Shown here: piece by piece, positions 17,794-25,883 of the stretch
Layout of the letters: every line of letters begins with the position of its first letter
How positions within the stretch are numbered: the stretch's first letter is position 1
Assembly (NCBI GenBank): GCA_943371005.1
Contig: CALRTB020000003.1
Span: 1-64,000, forward strand
Reading direction: 5' to 3'
DNA: 64,000 nucleotides
From: MRBY01 sp943371005
Lineage (GTDB): Bacteria > Cyanobacteriota > Cyanobacteriia > Cyanobacteriales > MRBY01
Position numbers and translations under genes: made by a program
The notes under the pieces: generated by a model
What the model was told of the DNA's origin: nothing
The model's database searches: none
Seen by the model: the letters and a program-made list of their open reading frames with translations, nothing else

Positions 17794-19521
17794 ATGTTGC
17801 AACACGACGTCATTATTGTTGGTGGTGGTTTAGCCGGCTGCCGCGCTGCCCTTGAGATTAAAAAAAAGAATCCCAACTTTGATGTGGGACTCGTCGCAAA
17901 AACCCATCCGATCCGCTCTCATTCCGTTGCCGCCCAGGGGGGGATTGCCGCCAGCTTAAAAAATGTTGACCCAGAAGACAACTGGGAAGCCCACGCCTTT
18001 GATACGGTCAAAGGCTCCGATTACCTCGCTGATCAAGATGCCGTCGAAATCTTAGCGAAAGAAGCCCCGGACGTGATTATCGAGTTGGAACATTTAGGGG
18101 TTTTGTTTTCTCGCCTAGAGGATGGTCGCATTGCCCAGCGCGCCTTTGGGGGCCACTCCCATAAACGGACTTGCTACGCTGCTGATAAAACGGGCCACGC
18201 TATTTTGCACGAACTGGTGAATAATTTGCGGCGCAACGGGGTCAAAATCTATGACGAATGGTACGTGATGAATCTGATCTTTGAGGAGAATCAGGCGAAG
18301 GGCATTGTCATGTATCACATCGAAACCGGACATTTAGAAATTGTCCAAGCGAAGGCGGTAATGTTTGCAACGGGGGGCTATGGCCGGGTGTTTAATACCA
18401 CTTCCAATGATTTTGCTTCCACCGGAGATGGTCTGGCGATGACGGCGGCAGTGGGCCTTCCCCTGGAAGATATGGAATTTGTGCAGTTCCATCCGACCGG
18501 GCTTTTTCCCGTTGGTGTTTTAATTTCGGAGGCAGTGCGGGGAGAAGGGGCTTACCTAAGAAATAGCGATGGCGATCGCTTTATGGAAAAGTACGCACCG
18601 AAGCAGATGGAATTGGCCCCCAGGGATATTACCTCCCGGGCGATCACCCTAGAAATTCGGGCTGGACGGGGTATTCATCCCGATGGCAGTGCCGGGGGAA
18701 ATTTTGTTCATCTCGATCTGACCCACATGGGCAAAGAAAAAATTATGGAGCGTGTCCCCTTTTGCTGGGAAGAAGCCCACCGCTTAGTAGGGGTTGATGC
18801 TATTAATGAACCGATGCCTGTGCGTCCCACAGCCCACTATTCCATGGGCGGCATCCCCGTTAATACCGATGGTCGGGTGCGGCGTAATGGTACGGAACTC
18901 ACCGAAGGCTTTTTTGCGGCGGGGGAATGTGCCTGTGTCTCAGTCCATGGAGCAAACCGGCTCGGCAGTAATTCCCTCTTAGAGTGTGTGGTTTATGGCC
19001 AACGGGTCGGCGGCAAGATTGCCGATTATCTTGGCGATCGCCCTTTTCCAGAGATCAACGAACAACAATATCTAGACGAAGCCAAAAATCGCATTGGTCA
19101 ACTCCTCAATCAATCTGGCGATCTGCGTATCTACGATCTCAGGCAGCAGTTTCAAGACACCATGAGCGACCATTGCGGTGTCTTTAGAACCGAAGCGATT
19201 ATGGCAGCAGGGCTAGAACAGATCCAGCATCTTAAGGATCAATACAACCATCTCTTTCTGGATGATAAAGATATCCATTGGAATACGGAACTCATTGAAG
19301 CCCTAGAGTTGCAAAGCATTTTAAAAGTTGGGGAGGCTATTCTCACTTCTGCTTACCACCGCAAAGAAAGTCGGGGTGCCCACTCCAGGGAAGATTTCCC
19401 CACCAGAGATGATCAAACCTATCTAGCCCACACCCTGAGTTTTTGCAACGACACAGGCGTGACGATTGAGTATATGCCCGTCGTCATCAACCGTTTTGAA
19501 CCCAAAGAGCGCAAGTATTAA
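17794..19521 (+). CDS. sdhA: Succinate dehydrogenase/fumarate reductase flavoprotein subunit
   Basis: A 575-residue SdhA. The FAD-binding Rossmann motif is IIVGGGLAGCRAAL (8-21). The covalent flavin His is expected at H43 in RSHSVAAQGGIAAS. Substrate-site motifs (HPTG, RGEGAYLRN, HGANRLGSNSLLE) and the C-terminal helical domain are complete. SdhA oxidises succinate to fumarate and feeds electrons to the thylakoid plastoquinone pool. The iron-sulfur subunit is not nearby, which is common in cyanobacteria. A GTG lies two codons upstream in frame; the ATG at 17794 gives the usual M-L-x-H-D start. It is divergent from ldpA with a short shared promoter region. Confidence 0.95.
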   Translation: MLQHDVIIVGGGLAGCRAALEIKKKNPNFDVGLVAKTHPIRSHSVAAQGGIAASLKNVDPEDNWEAHAFDTVKGSDYLADQDAVEILAKEAPDVIIELEHLGVLFSRLEDGRIAQRAFGGHSHKRTCYAADKTGHAILHELVNNLRRNGVKIYDEWYVMNLIFEENQAKGIVMYHIETGHLEIVQAKAVMFATGGYGRVFNTTSNDFASTGDGLAMTAAVGLPLEDMEFVQFHPTGLFPVGVLISEAVRGEGAYLRNSDGDRFMEKYAPKQMELAPRDITSRAITLEIRAGRGIHPDGSAGGNFVHLDLTHMGKEKIMERVPFCWEEAHRLVGVDAINEPMPVRPTAHYSMGGIPVNTDGRVRRNGTELTEGFFAAGECACVSVHGANRLGSNSLLECVVYGQRVGGKIADYLGDRPFPEINEQQYLDEAKNRIGQLLNQSGDLRIYDLRQQFQDTMSDHCGVFRTEAIMAAGLEQIQHLKDQYNHLFLDDKDIHWNTELIEALELQSILKVGEAILTSAYHRKESRGAHSREDFPTRDDQTYLAHTLSFCNDTGVTIEYMPVVINRFEPKERKY

Positions 19522-19601
19522 AGCCCTCAGCCTTTCTCAAAGATGGTGCTGTGGAATATTTCCCACGAATATAGATTGAGGTTCCGTTCCTTAGAAAAGA
19601 C

Positions 19602-21146
19602 CTACCACGTCAAGGGAAGCGTCACCGTTGCAGGACGCTGGCTGGCCGTCTCTAAATCCAAAGCTTGCTCGACCTGTTGATAAATTTGGGCGGCTTCTTC
19701 AGGAGAATTCCCAATGCTGGTCAGCCCTAATTTACCAAATTCTGAAAGGGTGCCCATCAAGTGAAACACGCTCCCTGTTTTGGTGCTGCTATCGAAATGG
19801 AGGCCATGGGCGGCGATGATATCCATCAAATCACTGGGCAGGAGGCCTTGGTATTGGGGTTTCTGGAGATTGTCGGAGGCAATGTAGTATTTTTTCTGGT
19901 GTTGGGGCGTAAAAAATGACCCCGTGGCGCAGTCATAGAAACCGTTGGTTAACAGTTGCAATGTCATCAACGGATGGGTGGTGCCCCCTTTGCGGAGGTT
20001 GATTTCAATGGCCTGGAGATCCCAACTGTGATCGGGGTTTTCGGTGGCGATGAAATCGACGCCATAGCGTTCCATCGCCCCTTTTTCGGCGAGGATTTTA
20101 CCGACTTTTAGGCCCAATTCCTGTAACTGTAGGCGATATTCGCTGGCGGCGGGGAAATGGCATCCCAAGTAAATTTGGCCATCTTTTCCCCCTAGGATTT
20201 GGTCATGGGTCGAGAGAATTTGTACTTCGCCACTGGGTGTGATTAACCCCTGGACACTGGGCGATCGCTTTATTTCTCCTTCCACAAAGGCTTCGGCGAT
20301 CGCCCCTAATTCGGGAATGCGCGAGGCAAAATTATCCCAGGTTTCGCCGCTGGCCTGGAAACTGAGTTTGGGCAAAGCAGCGGCAATCTGCTCACAACGT
20401 TCCGTAAAACTGGCACCTGGAGACTGAGCAGGCAAGTTCAACACCGCATTCCCTTCCCCCGAAAATCCCTCGTTTAGCTTAATCACGATCCGTTTGAGGT
20501 GGGGTTGCCGCTCCCACAGTTGCGCCGTGACCTGGATCAATTCCGGCACCGTTTTCACTAAAGCACTGCCATCGGGAAACGGAACACCCGCAGTTTGGAA
20601 GATCTCGCGACTGCCACTTTTTGAACCCCAATAGTTCAGGCTGGGGCTGGCGGCAAAGAGGGGAATCTGTAGTTTTTCCGACAGTTCCTGTTCTAGGGGC
20701 GTCGAGTTGTAACACACCATGTAGGACTGGTTCGGACGCAGGGCGCGGCGAATTCTTTCCACCAGGCGGGGCCGCTCCAAAATCTTTTGGGTTAAAGGTT
20801 TGTAGGAGTTGTCATAGGTGGTCACCAGCAACAGGCGATCGCGGGCATGGGAAAACGGAATCCCCGATAGAAGCTGGAGATAATAATCAATAATTAAGGG
20901 AGCCAGGGGTTGGGCGGTGACGTAAATCAGGCGCGTGTGGGGATTGCGTAGGCGAATCAGCGAGAACAGTAACCGCTCTTCATAGTGCAAAAATCCAGGC
21001 ACCTTTTGGCCGACCCGCTGATCCACACTAAAAGAAGGCACCACTAAAATGTCCTGATCGTCCGCCTCAAAATCAGCAGAATCTTGCCAACGTTGGCGCA
21101 GTTGCTGTTGTAATGCCGCAAAGGTCTGGAAAGAAGGATTATTCAC
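19602..21146 (-). CDS. ATP-grasp protein related to PGM1 peptide ligase
   Basis: A 514-residue protein of the type annotated as peptide ligase PGM1-related. The N-terminal 170 residues form a Rossmann-like domain (DILVVPSFSVDQRVGQKVPG, TRLIYVTAQPL). The ATP-grasp region follows, with SREIFQTAGVPFPDG, the nucleotide-lysine strand RIVIKLNEGFSGEGN (about 228-242) and the metal-binding stretch LQAIEINLRKGGTTHP. PGM1 itself joins a peptide to an amidine-containing residue in pheganomycin biosynthesis. Cyanobacterial relatives are widespread and uncharacterised, so the substrate is unknown. No biosynthetic partner is adjacent. Confidence 0.8.
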   Translation of the reverse strand: MNNPSFQTFAALQQQLRQRWQDSADFEADDQDILVVPSFSVDQRVGQKVPGFLHYEERLLFSLIRLRNPHTRLIYVTAQPLAPLIIDYYLQLLSGIPFSHARDRLLLVTTYDNSYKPLTQKILERPRLVERIRRALRPNQSYMVCYNSTPLEQELSEKLQIPLFAASPSLNYWGSKSGSREIFQTAGVPFPDGSALVKTVPELIQVTAQLWERQPHLKRIVIKLNEGFSGEGNAVLNLPAQSPGASFTERCEQIAAALPKLSFQASGETWDNFASRIPELGAIAEAFVEGEIKRSPSVQGLITPSGEVQILSTHDQILGGKDGQIYLGCHFPAASEYRLQLQELGLKVGKILAEKGAMERYGVDFIATENPDHSWDLQAIEINLRKGGTTHPLMTLQLLTNGFYDCATGSFFTPQHQKKYYIASDNLQKPQYQGLLPSDLMDIIAAHGLHFDSSTKTGSVFHLMGTLSEFGKLGLTSIGNSPEEAAQIYQQVEQALDLETASQRPATVTLPLTW

Positions 21147-21232
21147 CGTTTTTTGCCCAGATCGAACTCATAGGATCGTTTTTGACTACCCTACGTCTGA
21201 TCTTAAATTTTTCCGTCCAGCTTACAAAAAAG

Positions 21233-21439
21233 CTAAACAACACTTAAACCAAGCATTGCCCGCAGGGTGAAGTAGAGAAACGCAAATAGACCGACTAAAA
21301 GCCCAACTGTTGCGGTGGCAGTCGCTTTATTTTTAAAAAATAATGGTTTCAGCCATTCAAACACGCTGATGAAAATCCCTAGGATCAAACTGATCATGTA
21401 ACGGGGATAGCGGAGGACATTCTCAAAAAACTCTTGCAT
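21233..21439 (-). CDS. Ycf33/DUF751 small membrane protein
   Basis: A 68-residue protein with two hydrophobic helices (about 13-32 and 43-63) separated by a basic loop (FFKNKATAT). The opening RYPRYMISLILGIF and the closing FTLRAMLG match the DUF751/Ycf33 family found in cyanobacteria and plastids. Its function is unknown and it is presumed to be in the thylakoid membrane. It is monocistronic, with about 150 bases to the divergent LivH gene. Confidence 0.85.
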   Translation of the reverse strand: MQEFFENVLRYPRYMISLILGIFISVFEWLKPLFFKNKATATATVGLLVGLFAFLYFTLRAMLGLSVV

Positions 21440-21595
21440 AGCACCGGAGGAGGAATTTTATGGGTTTAAATAGGGAAGATTTTATGGCTTCAAATTGTAG
21501 CATTCCCCTCTGCGTTCCCAGTTTTCCCCTGCCAAGGTAGGCTTGGTAAGATTAATTCATTTTTTATTCCCTTAGCCCTTAGCTTCACCCTCACC

Positions 21596-22486
21596 ATGGA
21601 CACCCTTCAACTCGTTCTTAATGGTTTGTCGGTCGGGAGTATCCTGGCCCTTGCTGCCGTGGGACTGACCCTGACCTACGGGATTCTGCGCTTATCTAAC
21701 TTTGCCCATGGGGATTACATGACATTAGGCGCCTACATTACCTGGTTAAGTAATTCCCTGGGGTTAAATATTTGGCTCTCGATGGTGGTAGGGGCGTTTG
21801 GCACCATTGGCGGGATGCTCGTGGCAGAAAAATTGCTCTGGCAGCCGATGCGGGATAAGCGGGCGACACCGACAACCTTGATCATTATCTCCATTGGTTT
21901 GGCACTATTTATCCGTAGTGCTGTGCTGTTTATTTGGGGCAGTGGCAATCAACAATACGATCTCCCGGTAGTGCGGGCCATTAACTTAACCGACCTTGTG
22001 GGACTCCCGGAAACGGTGCCAGATTTACGCATTGCCTACTATCGGGTCGTGGTGATGGTGCTAACGGTCTTGGTAATTTTAGGGCTGCATTTCATCCTGC
22101 AAAACAGCAAGATTGGCAAGGCCATGCGGGCGGTGGCAGACAATATTGACCTGGCACGGGTGTCTGGAATTGATGTGGAACGGGTGGTGCTCTGGACTTG
22201 GATTATTACAGGGACTTTAACGGCGATCGCCGGCAGTATGTACGGGCTAATCACCACGGTACGACCAAATATGGGCTGGTTTTTGATTTTGCCGATGTTT
22301 GCTTCGGTGATCTTGGGGGGCATTGGCAATCCCTACGGGGCGATCGCCGGTGCTTTTGTGATTGGCATCGCCCAGGAACTCAGTGTGTCCTGGCTTGGCC
22401 CAGACTACAAGCTGGGGGTCGCGCTGTTCATTATGGTGGTCTTGCTGTTGGTGCGGCCCCAGGGTCTTTTTAAGGGCACCATGTAA
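21596..22486 (+). CDS. Branched-chain/neutral amino acid ABC transporter permease, LivH type
   Basis: A 296-residue LivH-family inner-membrane permease with about eight membrane helices. Characteristic motifs are the N-terminal LNGLSVGSILALAAVGLTLTYGI and the cytoplasmic coupling loop KIGKAMRAVADNIDLARVSGI. The C-terminal LGGIGNPYGAIAGAFVIGI is also typical. It corresponds to the NatD-like subunit of the cyanobacterial neutral amino acid (Nat) system. The partner permease, ATPases and binding protein are not in this window, which agrees with the scattered Nat genes of other cyanobacteria. Symbol withheld because the assignment within the Nat system is by family only. Confidence 0.9.
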   Translation: MDTLQLVLNGLSVGSILALAAVGLTLTYGILRLSNFAHGDYMTLGAYITWLSNSLGLNIWLSMVVGAFGTIGGMLVAEKLLWQPMRDKRATPTTLIIISIGLALFIRSAVLFIWGSGNQQYDLPVVRAINLTDLVGLPETVPDLRIAYYRVVVMVLTVLVILGLHFILQNSKIGKAMRAVADNIDLARVSGIDVERVVLWTWIITGTLTAIAGSMYGLITTVRPNMGWFLILPMFASVILGGIGNPYGAIAGAFVIGIAQELSVSWLGPDYKLGVALFIMVVLLLVRPQGLFKGTM

Positions 22487-22566
22487 AAGCGCCTCAAGGT
22501 TCATACCGATGAATCCTGTTCTAAAATTGCTCTTGTTAACTGATATGTTGAGAAAACACGAGCTTC

Positions 22567-23646
22567 ATGGGTAATCGAAAGGCATTGGTAACGGGGATCA
22601 CTGGACAAGATGGTTCCTATTTGGCGGAGCTACTCCTCGAAAAAGGTTATGAAGTCCATGGCATTATTCGCCGTGCTTCTACCTTTAACACCGACCGCAT
22701 TGATCATCTCTATGTCGATCCCCATACCCCCGCTGCTCGGTTTTTTTTGCACTATGGGGATCTCACCGATGGCACATCCCTGGGAAAATTAATTGAAAAA
22801 ATCCAACCCCATGAAGTTTACAATCTGGGCGCCCAATCCCATGTGCGGGTGAGCTTTGATTCGCCGGAATATACCGTAGACACCGTGGCGATGGGGACGC
22901 TGCGCATTCTGGAAGCGATTCGAGACTACCAGGAGCGGACGGGTAATGAGGTGCGCTTCTACCAGGCCGGCTCCTCGGAAATGTTTGGCCTCGTGCAAGA
23001 GGTGCCCCAAAAGGAAACAACCCCCTTCTATCCCCGTAGTCCCTATGCCTGTGCCAAGGTCTATGGCTATTGGCAAACGGTGAACTACCGCGAATCCTAC
23101 GATCTATTCGCTTGCAATGGCATTTTGTTTAACCATGAAGGGCCGCGCCGGGGGGAAACCTTCGTTACCCGAAAAATCACCAGGGCGATCGCCAGAATTA
23201 TCGCCGGACAGCAGGACAAACTTTACCTCGGCAACCTCGACTCCAAACGGGACTGGGGTTATGCCAAAGACTATGTCCGGGCAATGTGGTTAATGTTGCA
23301 GCAGGACAAACCCGACGATTATGTCATCGCCACGGGGGAGACCTATTCAGTCCGCCAATTTTTAGAAACCGCCTTCGCTTATGTCAATCTGAACTGGGAA
23401 GATTATGTGGCCTTTGACCGCCGCTATCTCCGCCCTGCCGAGGTGGATTTACTCATTGGCGATCCGACGAAAGCTAAAAAACAGCTGAACTGGGAGCCAA
23501 GCATCGATTTTCCGACCCTCGTCGGGATTATGGTCGAAGCGGATCTTGCAATTCTGGGTCTCCCTCCCCAAAACCCAGCCATGGGCAAACTTTACGAAGC
23601 CGACCAAGCCTATATCCGCCAAGCAACCGGAAGCCGCGTTGATTAG
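22567..23646 (+). CDS. gmd: GDP-mannose 4,6-dehydratase
   Basis: A 359-residue short-chain dehydrogenase/reductase of full family length. The NADP-binding motif is TGITGQDGSYLAELLL near the N-terminus. The catalytic Ser/Tyr/Lys set is in the AGSSEMFG region and YACAKVYGYW. GHEGPRRGETFVTRKI-type residues (here NHEGPRRGETFVTRKIT) bind the GDP-sugar. It converts GDP-mannose to GDP-4-keto-6-deoxymannose, the first step to GDP-fucose or GDP-rhamnose for surface polysaccharide. The usual partner, GDP-fucose synthase, is not adjacent. Its stop codon overlaps that of the convergent smtB. Confidence 0.95.
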   Translation: MGNRKALVTGITGQDGSYLAELLLEKGYEVHGIIRRASTFNTDRIDHLYVDPHTPAARFFLHYGDLTDGTSLGKLIEKIQPHEVYNLGAQSHVRVSFDSPEYTVDTVAMGTLRILEAIRDYQERTGNEVRFYQAGSSEMFGLVQEVPQKETTPFYPRSPYACAKVYGYWQTVNYRESYDLFACNGILFNHEGPRRGETFVTRKITRAIARIIAGQQDKLYLGNLDSKRDWGYAKDYVRAMWLMLQQDKPDDYVIATGETYSVRQFLETAFAYVNLNWEDYVAFDRRYLRPAEVDLLIGDPTKAKKQLNWEPSIDFPTLVGIMVEADLAILGLPPQNPAMGKLYEADQAYIRQATGSRVD

Positions 23647-23969
23647 TGGGTATGCCCATCCTCTGGTTCGTCTAGGTGCTCCGAGGCATCGCGATAAAGA
23701 TTGAGAATGTGGTGATCCTTGAGGCGATAAATCACATTCCGTCCTTCCTTGCGATAGCTCACTAAACGCGCCGTGCGTAGGGTTCTCAGTTGGTGGGAGA
23801 CGGCAGATTCACTCATTTCAACGGCAGCGGCGAGTTCTCCCACCCGCATTTCTCCGGTGGCCAGGGCTGACAGAATACGCCAGCGATTGGCATCCCCCAA
23901 AACACCAAAAAATTCGGCCATCCGCTGGGCTTTGGCCGGGTTTAAGATCTTGTCATTGTGGTCTGTCAT
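23643..23969 (-). CDS. smtB: SmtB-like ArsR family zinc-sensing repressor
   Basis: A 108-residue winged-helix repressor closely resembling SmtB. The recognition helix region is SESAVSHQLRTLRTARLVSYRK. The alpha-5 metal site is intact with ligands D85, H87, H98 and E101 (spacing D-x-H-x10-H-x2-E). The second SmtB site, alpha-3N, is not preserved: the Cys of ELCVGDL is Arg here (EMRVGEL, residues 40-46) and the protein has no Cys at all. A C-terminal GHTH adds possible metal ligands. It is divergent from the metallothionein gene smtA and probably represses it in the absence of zinc through the 6-2-6 repeats between them. Confidence 0.93.
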   Translation of the reverse strand: MTDHNDKILNPAKAQRMAEFFGVLGDANRWRILSALATGEMRVGELAAAVEMSESAVSHQLRTLRTARLVSYRKEGRNVIYRLKDHHILNLYRDASEHLDEPEDGHTH

Positions 23970-23992
23970 GGTTCGTTAAGCCAAACAATACC

Positions 23993-24006
23993 TGAATACT
24001 TGTTCA
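23993..24006. promoter_or_regulatory. SmtB operator, first 6-2-6 inverted repeat
   Basis: TGAATA, two bases, then TGTTCA forms the imperfect 6-2-6 repeat recognised by SmtB-type repressors. It lies between the divergent smtB and smtA starts, 24 bases before the smtB ATG. Confidence 0.8.
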
Positions 24007-24024
24007 TGTGTTAATCTAAAAATG

Positions 24025-24038
24025 TGAACAATCGTTCA
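24025..24038. promoter_or_regulatory. SmtB operator, second 6-2-6 inverted repeat
   Basis: TGAACA, two bases, then CGTTCA is a second copy with one mismatch, 33 bases upstream of the smtA start. The two sites are 32 bases apart start to start, about three helical turns, so bound dimers could lie on one face of the DNA. Confidence 0.8.
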
Positions 24039-24071
24039 GCTATTTAAGAAAATACCTTGGAGGTTTAAACC

Positions 24072-24242
24072 ATGGTAACTGTGACTCAAATGAAGTGTGC
24101 CTGTGAATCTTGTCTTTGTATTGTAGATCTCAATAGCGCCATTCAAAAAGAAGGTAAGAGCTATTGCAGCCAGGCCTGTGCTGATGGTCATCCAGCAGGG
24201 AGTGAAGGCTGTGGCCATGGGGGCTGCACTTGCCACCAATAG
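24072..24242 (+). CDS. smtA: SmtA metallothionein
   Basis: A 56-residue class II bacterial metallothionein, short enough to be missed by length cut-offs. It has nine Cys (9, 11, 14, 16, 32, 36, 47, 52, 54) and two zinc-ligand His (40, 49). These positions are the same as in Synechococcus elongatus SmtA, where they hold a Zn4Cys9His2 cluster. The opening KCACESCLCIVD and the GCGHGGCTCH end are typical. It sequesters excess zinc (and cadmium) in the cytoplasm. The ATG is part of CCATGG; I saw no strong Shine-Dalgarno. It is divergent from smtB, with paired operators in the gap, and is followed by a strong terminator. Confidence 0.96.
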   Translation: MVTVTQMKCACESCLCIVDLNSAIQKEGKSYCSQACADGHPAGSEGCGHGGCTCHQ

Positions 24243-24269
24243 AAAGCTAATCAACTTCATAACCTGAAG

Positions 24270-24303
24270 AAATACCCAGCTGAAATGATGGGTATTTTTT
24301 TAA
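24270..24303 (+). terminator. Intrinsic terminator of smtA
   Basis: AAATACCCA at 24270-24278 pairs with TGGGTATTT at 24289-24297 around a 10-base loop, and the T-run continues to 24301. This is a good rho-independent terminator for smtA. The A-rich left arm could also serve the leftward TPR gene poorly. Confidence 0.85.
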
Positions 24304-24318
24304 TAAAAGCTGATTTAC

Positions 24319-25131
24319 TTAAAGTTGCTCTAGGGCAGCTTGGGCAATTTCTCGGTTGATCAAAGCGTCTTCGTAGTCTGGATCAATGGCGAGGGCTTGG
24401 TCATAGCTGGCGATCGCCTCAGCATAGCGCCCCAGTGCTTCTAAGGAAATGCCATGGTTATTCCAGGCTTCGGCGTCGTTGGGGTCTAGTGCGAGAAGGG
24501 CTGCATAGGCGGCGATCGCCTCTTCGTGACGATCCAAATCAGCCAGGACATAGCCTTTATTAAACCAAGCATTCACATCTTCAGGGTCTAACTCTAACAC
24601 TTGGTCGTAGCTGGCTAATTCTTCTTCGTAGCGTTCCAGAAAGCCCAGGGCAATGCCCCGGTTATACCAAGCATCCACATCTCTAGGATCTAGTTCCAGG
24701 GCGCGGTCATAGCTGGCTAGTTCTTCTTCGTGCTGTTCTAAAACCCCCAATACAACGCCACGGTTGTACCACACCAAGTTTTGCTCGGGGTCAAGGGCGA
24801 TCGCCTGATCATAGCTGGCTAATTCCTCTTCATGCTGTCCTAAAGCCCCCAGGATAATGCCCCGCCAGATCCAAAGTTCCGCATCGTTCGCATTCAAAAT
24901 TAAAGCGGCATCGTAGGCGGCGAGGGCCAGGTCGTATTGCCCTTGGTCATAATATTCTGTGCCTTGGAATACCAGTTCATCCACTGAATCGGCGGTCATG
25001 CCAGCGCTTTGGGCGAAGAGACAGGGAGGGGCACCACAGGGGCGAGCTTGGGCGATCGCCGGCGTTAGCGTTCCTCCCAAAGCCAAGGCTAGACTCACAC
25101 CACCCAACAGCCCAGAGAAAATACGCACCAT
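24319..25131 (-). CDS. Exported tetratricopeptide-repeat protein
   Basis: A 270-residue protein with a signal peptide (hydrophobic residues 5-26, cleavage near PAIAQA). Six 34-residue TPR units run from about residue 50 to the end, each with the A-x-x-x-Y-D-x-A-L-x-L-x-P pattern (for example ELASYDRALELDPRD). Repeats 3 to 5 are nearly identical at the DNA level, so copy number may vary between strains. TPRs are protein-interaction scaffolds; the partner is unknown. Located at the periplasm or lumen by the signal peptide. It is monocistronic. Confidence 0.88.
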   Translation of the reverse strand: MVRIFSGLLGGVSLALALGGTLTPAIAQARPCGAPPCLFAQSAGMTADSVDELVFQGTEYYDQGQYDLALAAYDAALILNANDAELWIWRGIILGALGQHEEELASYDQAIALDPEQNLVWYNRGVVLGVLEQHEEELASYDRALELDPRDVDAWYNRGIALGFLERYEEELASYDQVLELDPEDVNAWFNKGYVLADLDRHEEAIAAYAALLALDPNDAEAWNNHGISLEALGRYAEAIASYDQALAIDPDYEDALINREIAQAALEQL

Positions 25132-25257
25132 GGGAAAACTCCACCAAATATTGCCGTTCGTTCGATATTTTCCATCATAGTCAGAATTACCACTGCCGCT
25201 GCTGTTTCTGGGGGGAGATGTTTACAATCAACAATCGTCTCAGGGAGGTTAGCCTGA

Positions 25258-25746
25258 CTAAATTTTTTGAATGCCAGTGAGAGGAAGCCGTTCCTTAAGG
25301 GTTTGAATGGTCTGCTGGGTGCGGGGATCACGCCAATGGGGGGCAATTTCTGCTAGGGGCACCAATACAAAAGCCCGTTCCTGCATCCGGGGGTGGGGCA
25401 CCTGCAAATGGGGCAGATGAATCATGTCCTGGCCATACAAAAGCAAATCCAAATCCAACGTCCGTGCTCCCCAACGTTCCCGCCGCTCCCGCCCAAACAT
25501 TTGCTCTACTTTCAACAGGATTTCAAGGAGGGCTTCAGGACTGAGATGTTCAACCTGACCCGTCACACAGCCATTGATATAGTCCGGTTGGGGGGGACCG
25601 ACCGGGGCGGTACGATACCAAGCTGACCGAGCCGTTAGGGCGATCGCCGGATGTTCGCTTAAGTGTTTAATGGCATTTTCTAAGATTTCTAAGGAGTTGC
25701 CCAGGTTACTACCGAGGGCGATCGCCACATCCACTACCCGTCCCAT
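25258..25746 (-). CDS. folK: Hydroxymethyldihydropterin pyrophosphokinase
   Basis: A 162-residue HPPK. It transfers pyrophosphate from ATP to 6-hydroxymethyl-7,8-dihydropterin in folate synthesis. Family blocks are all present: ALGSNLG, YRTAPVG, the EQMFGRER-x-x-R-W-G-A-R-T-L-D-L-D-L segment with the metal-binding Asp pair, and HPRMQERAFVLVPLAEIAP. The ATG at 25746 gives MGRVVDVAIALGSN; an in-frame TTG two codons upstream is less likely. It is not linked to other folate genes. Confidence 0.95.
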   Translation of the reverse strand: MGRVVDVAIALGSNLGNSLEILENAIKHLSEHPAIALTARSAWYRTAPVGPPQPDYINGCVTGQVEHLSPEALLEILLKVEQMFGRERRERWGARTLDLDLLLYGQDMIHLPHLQVPHPRMQERAFVLVPLAEIAPHWRDPRTQQTIQTLKERLPLTGIQKI

Positions 25747-25883
25747 TACCAAAAATTTTCCTGTATTAATGCCCCAAAATCATAGCCTGAACTTTACCTT
25801 TTCCCTTGACCCCGAACCAGATACTATGGTGTAGGCAAAAATCCCCCCTGCAACACCACACCCAAATAATGGAGGAAACCAAG

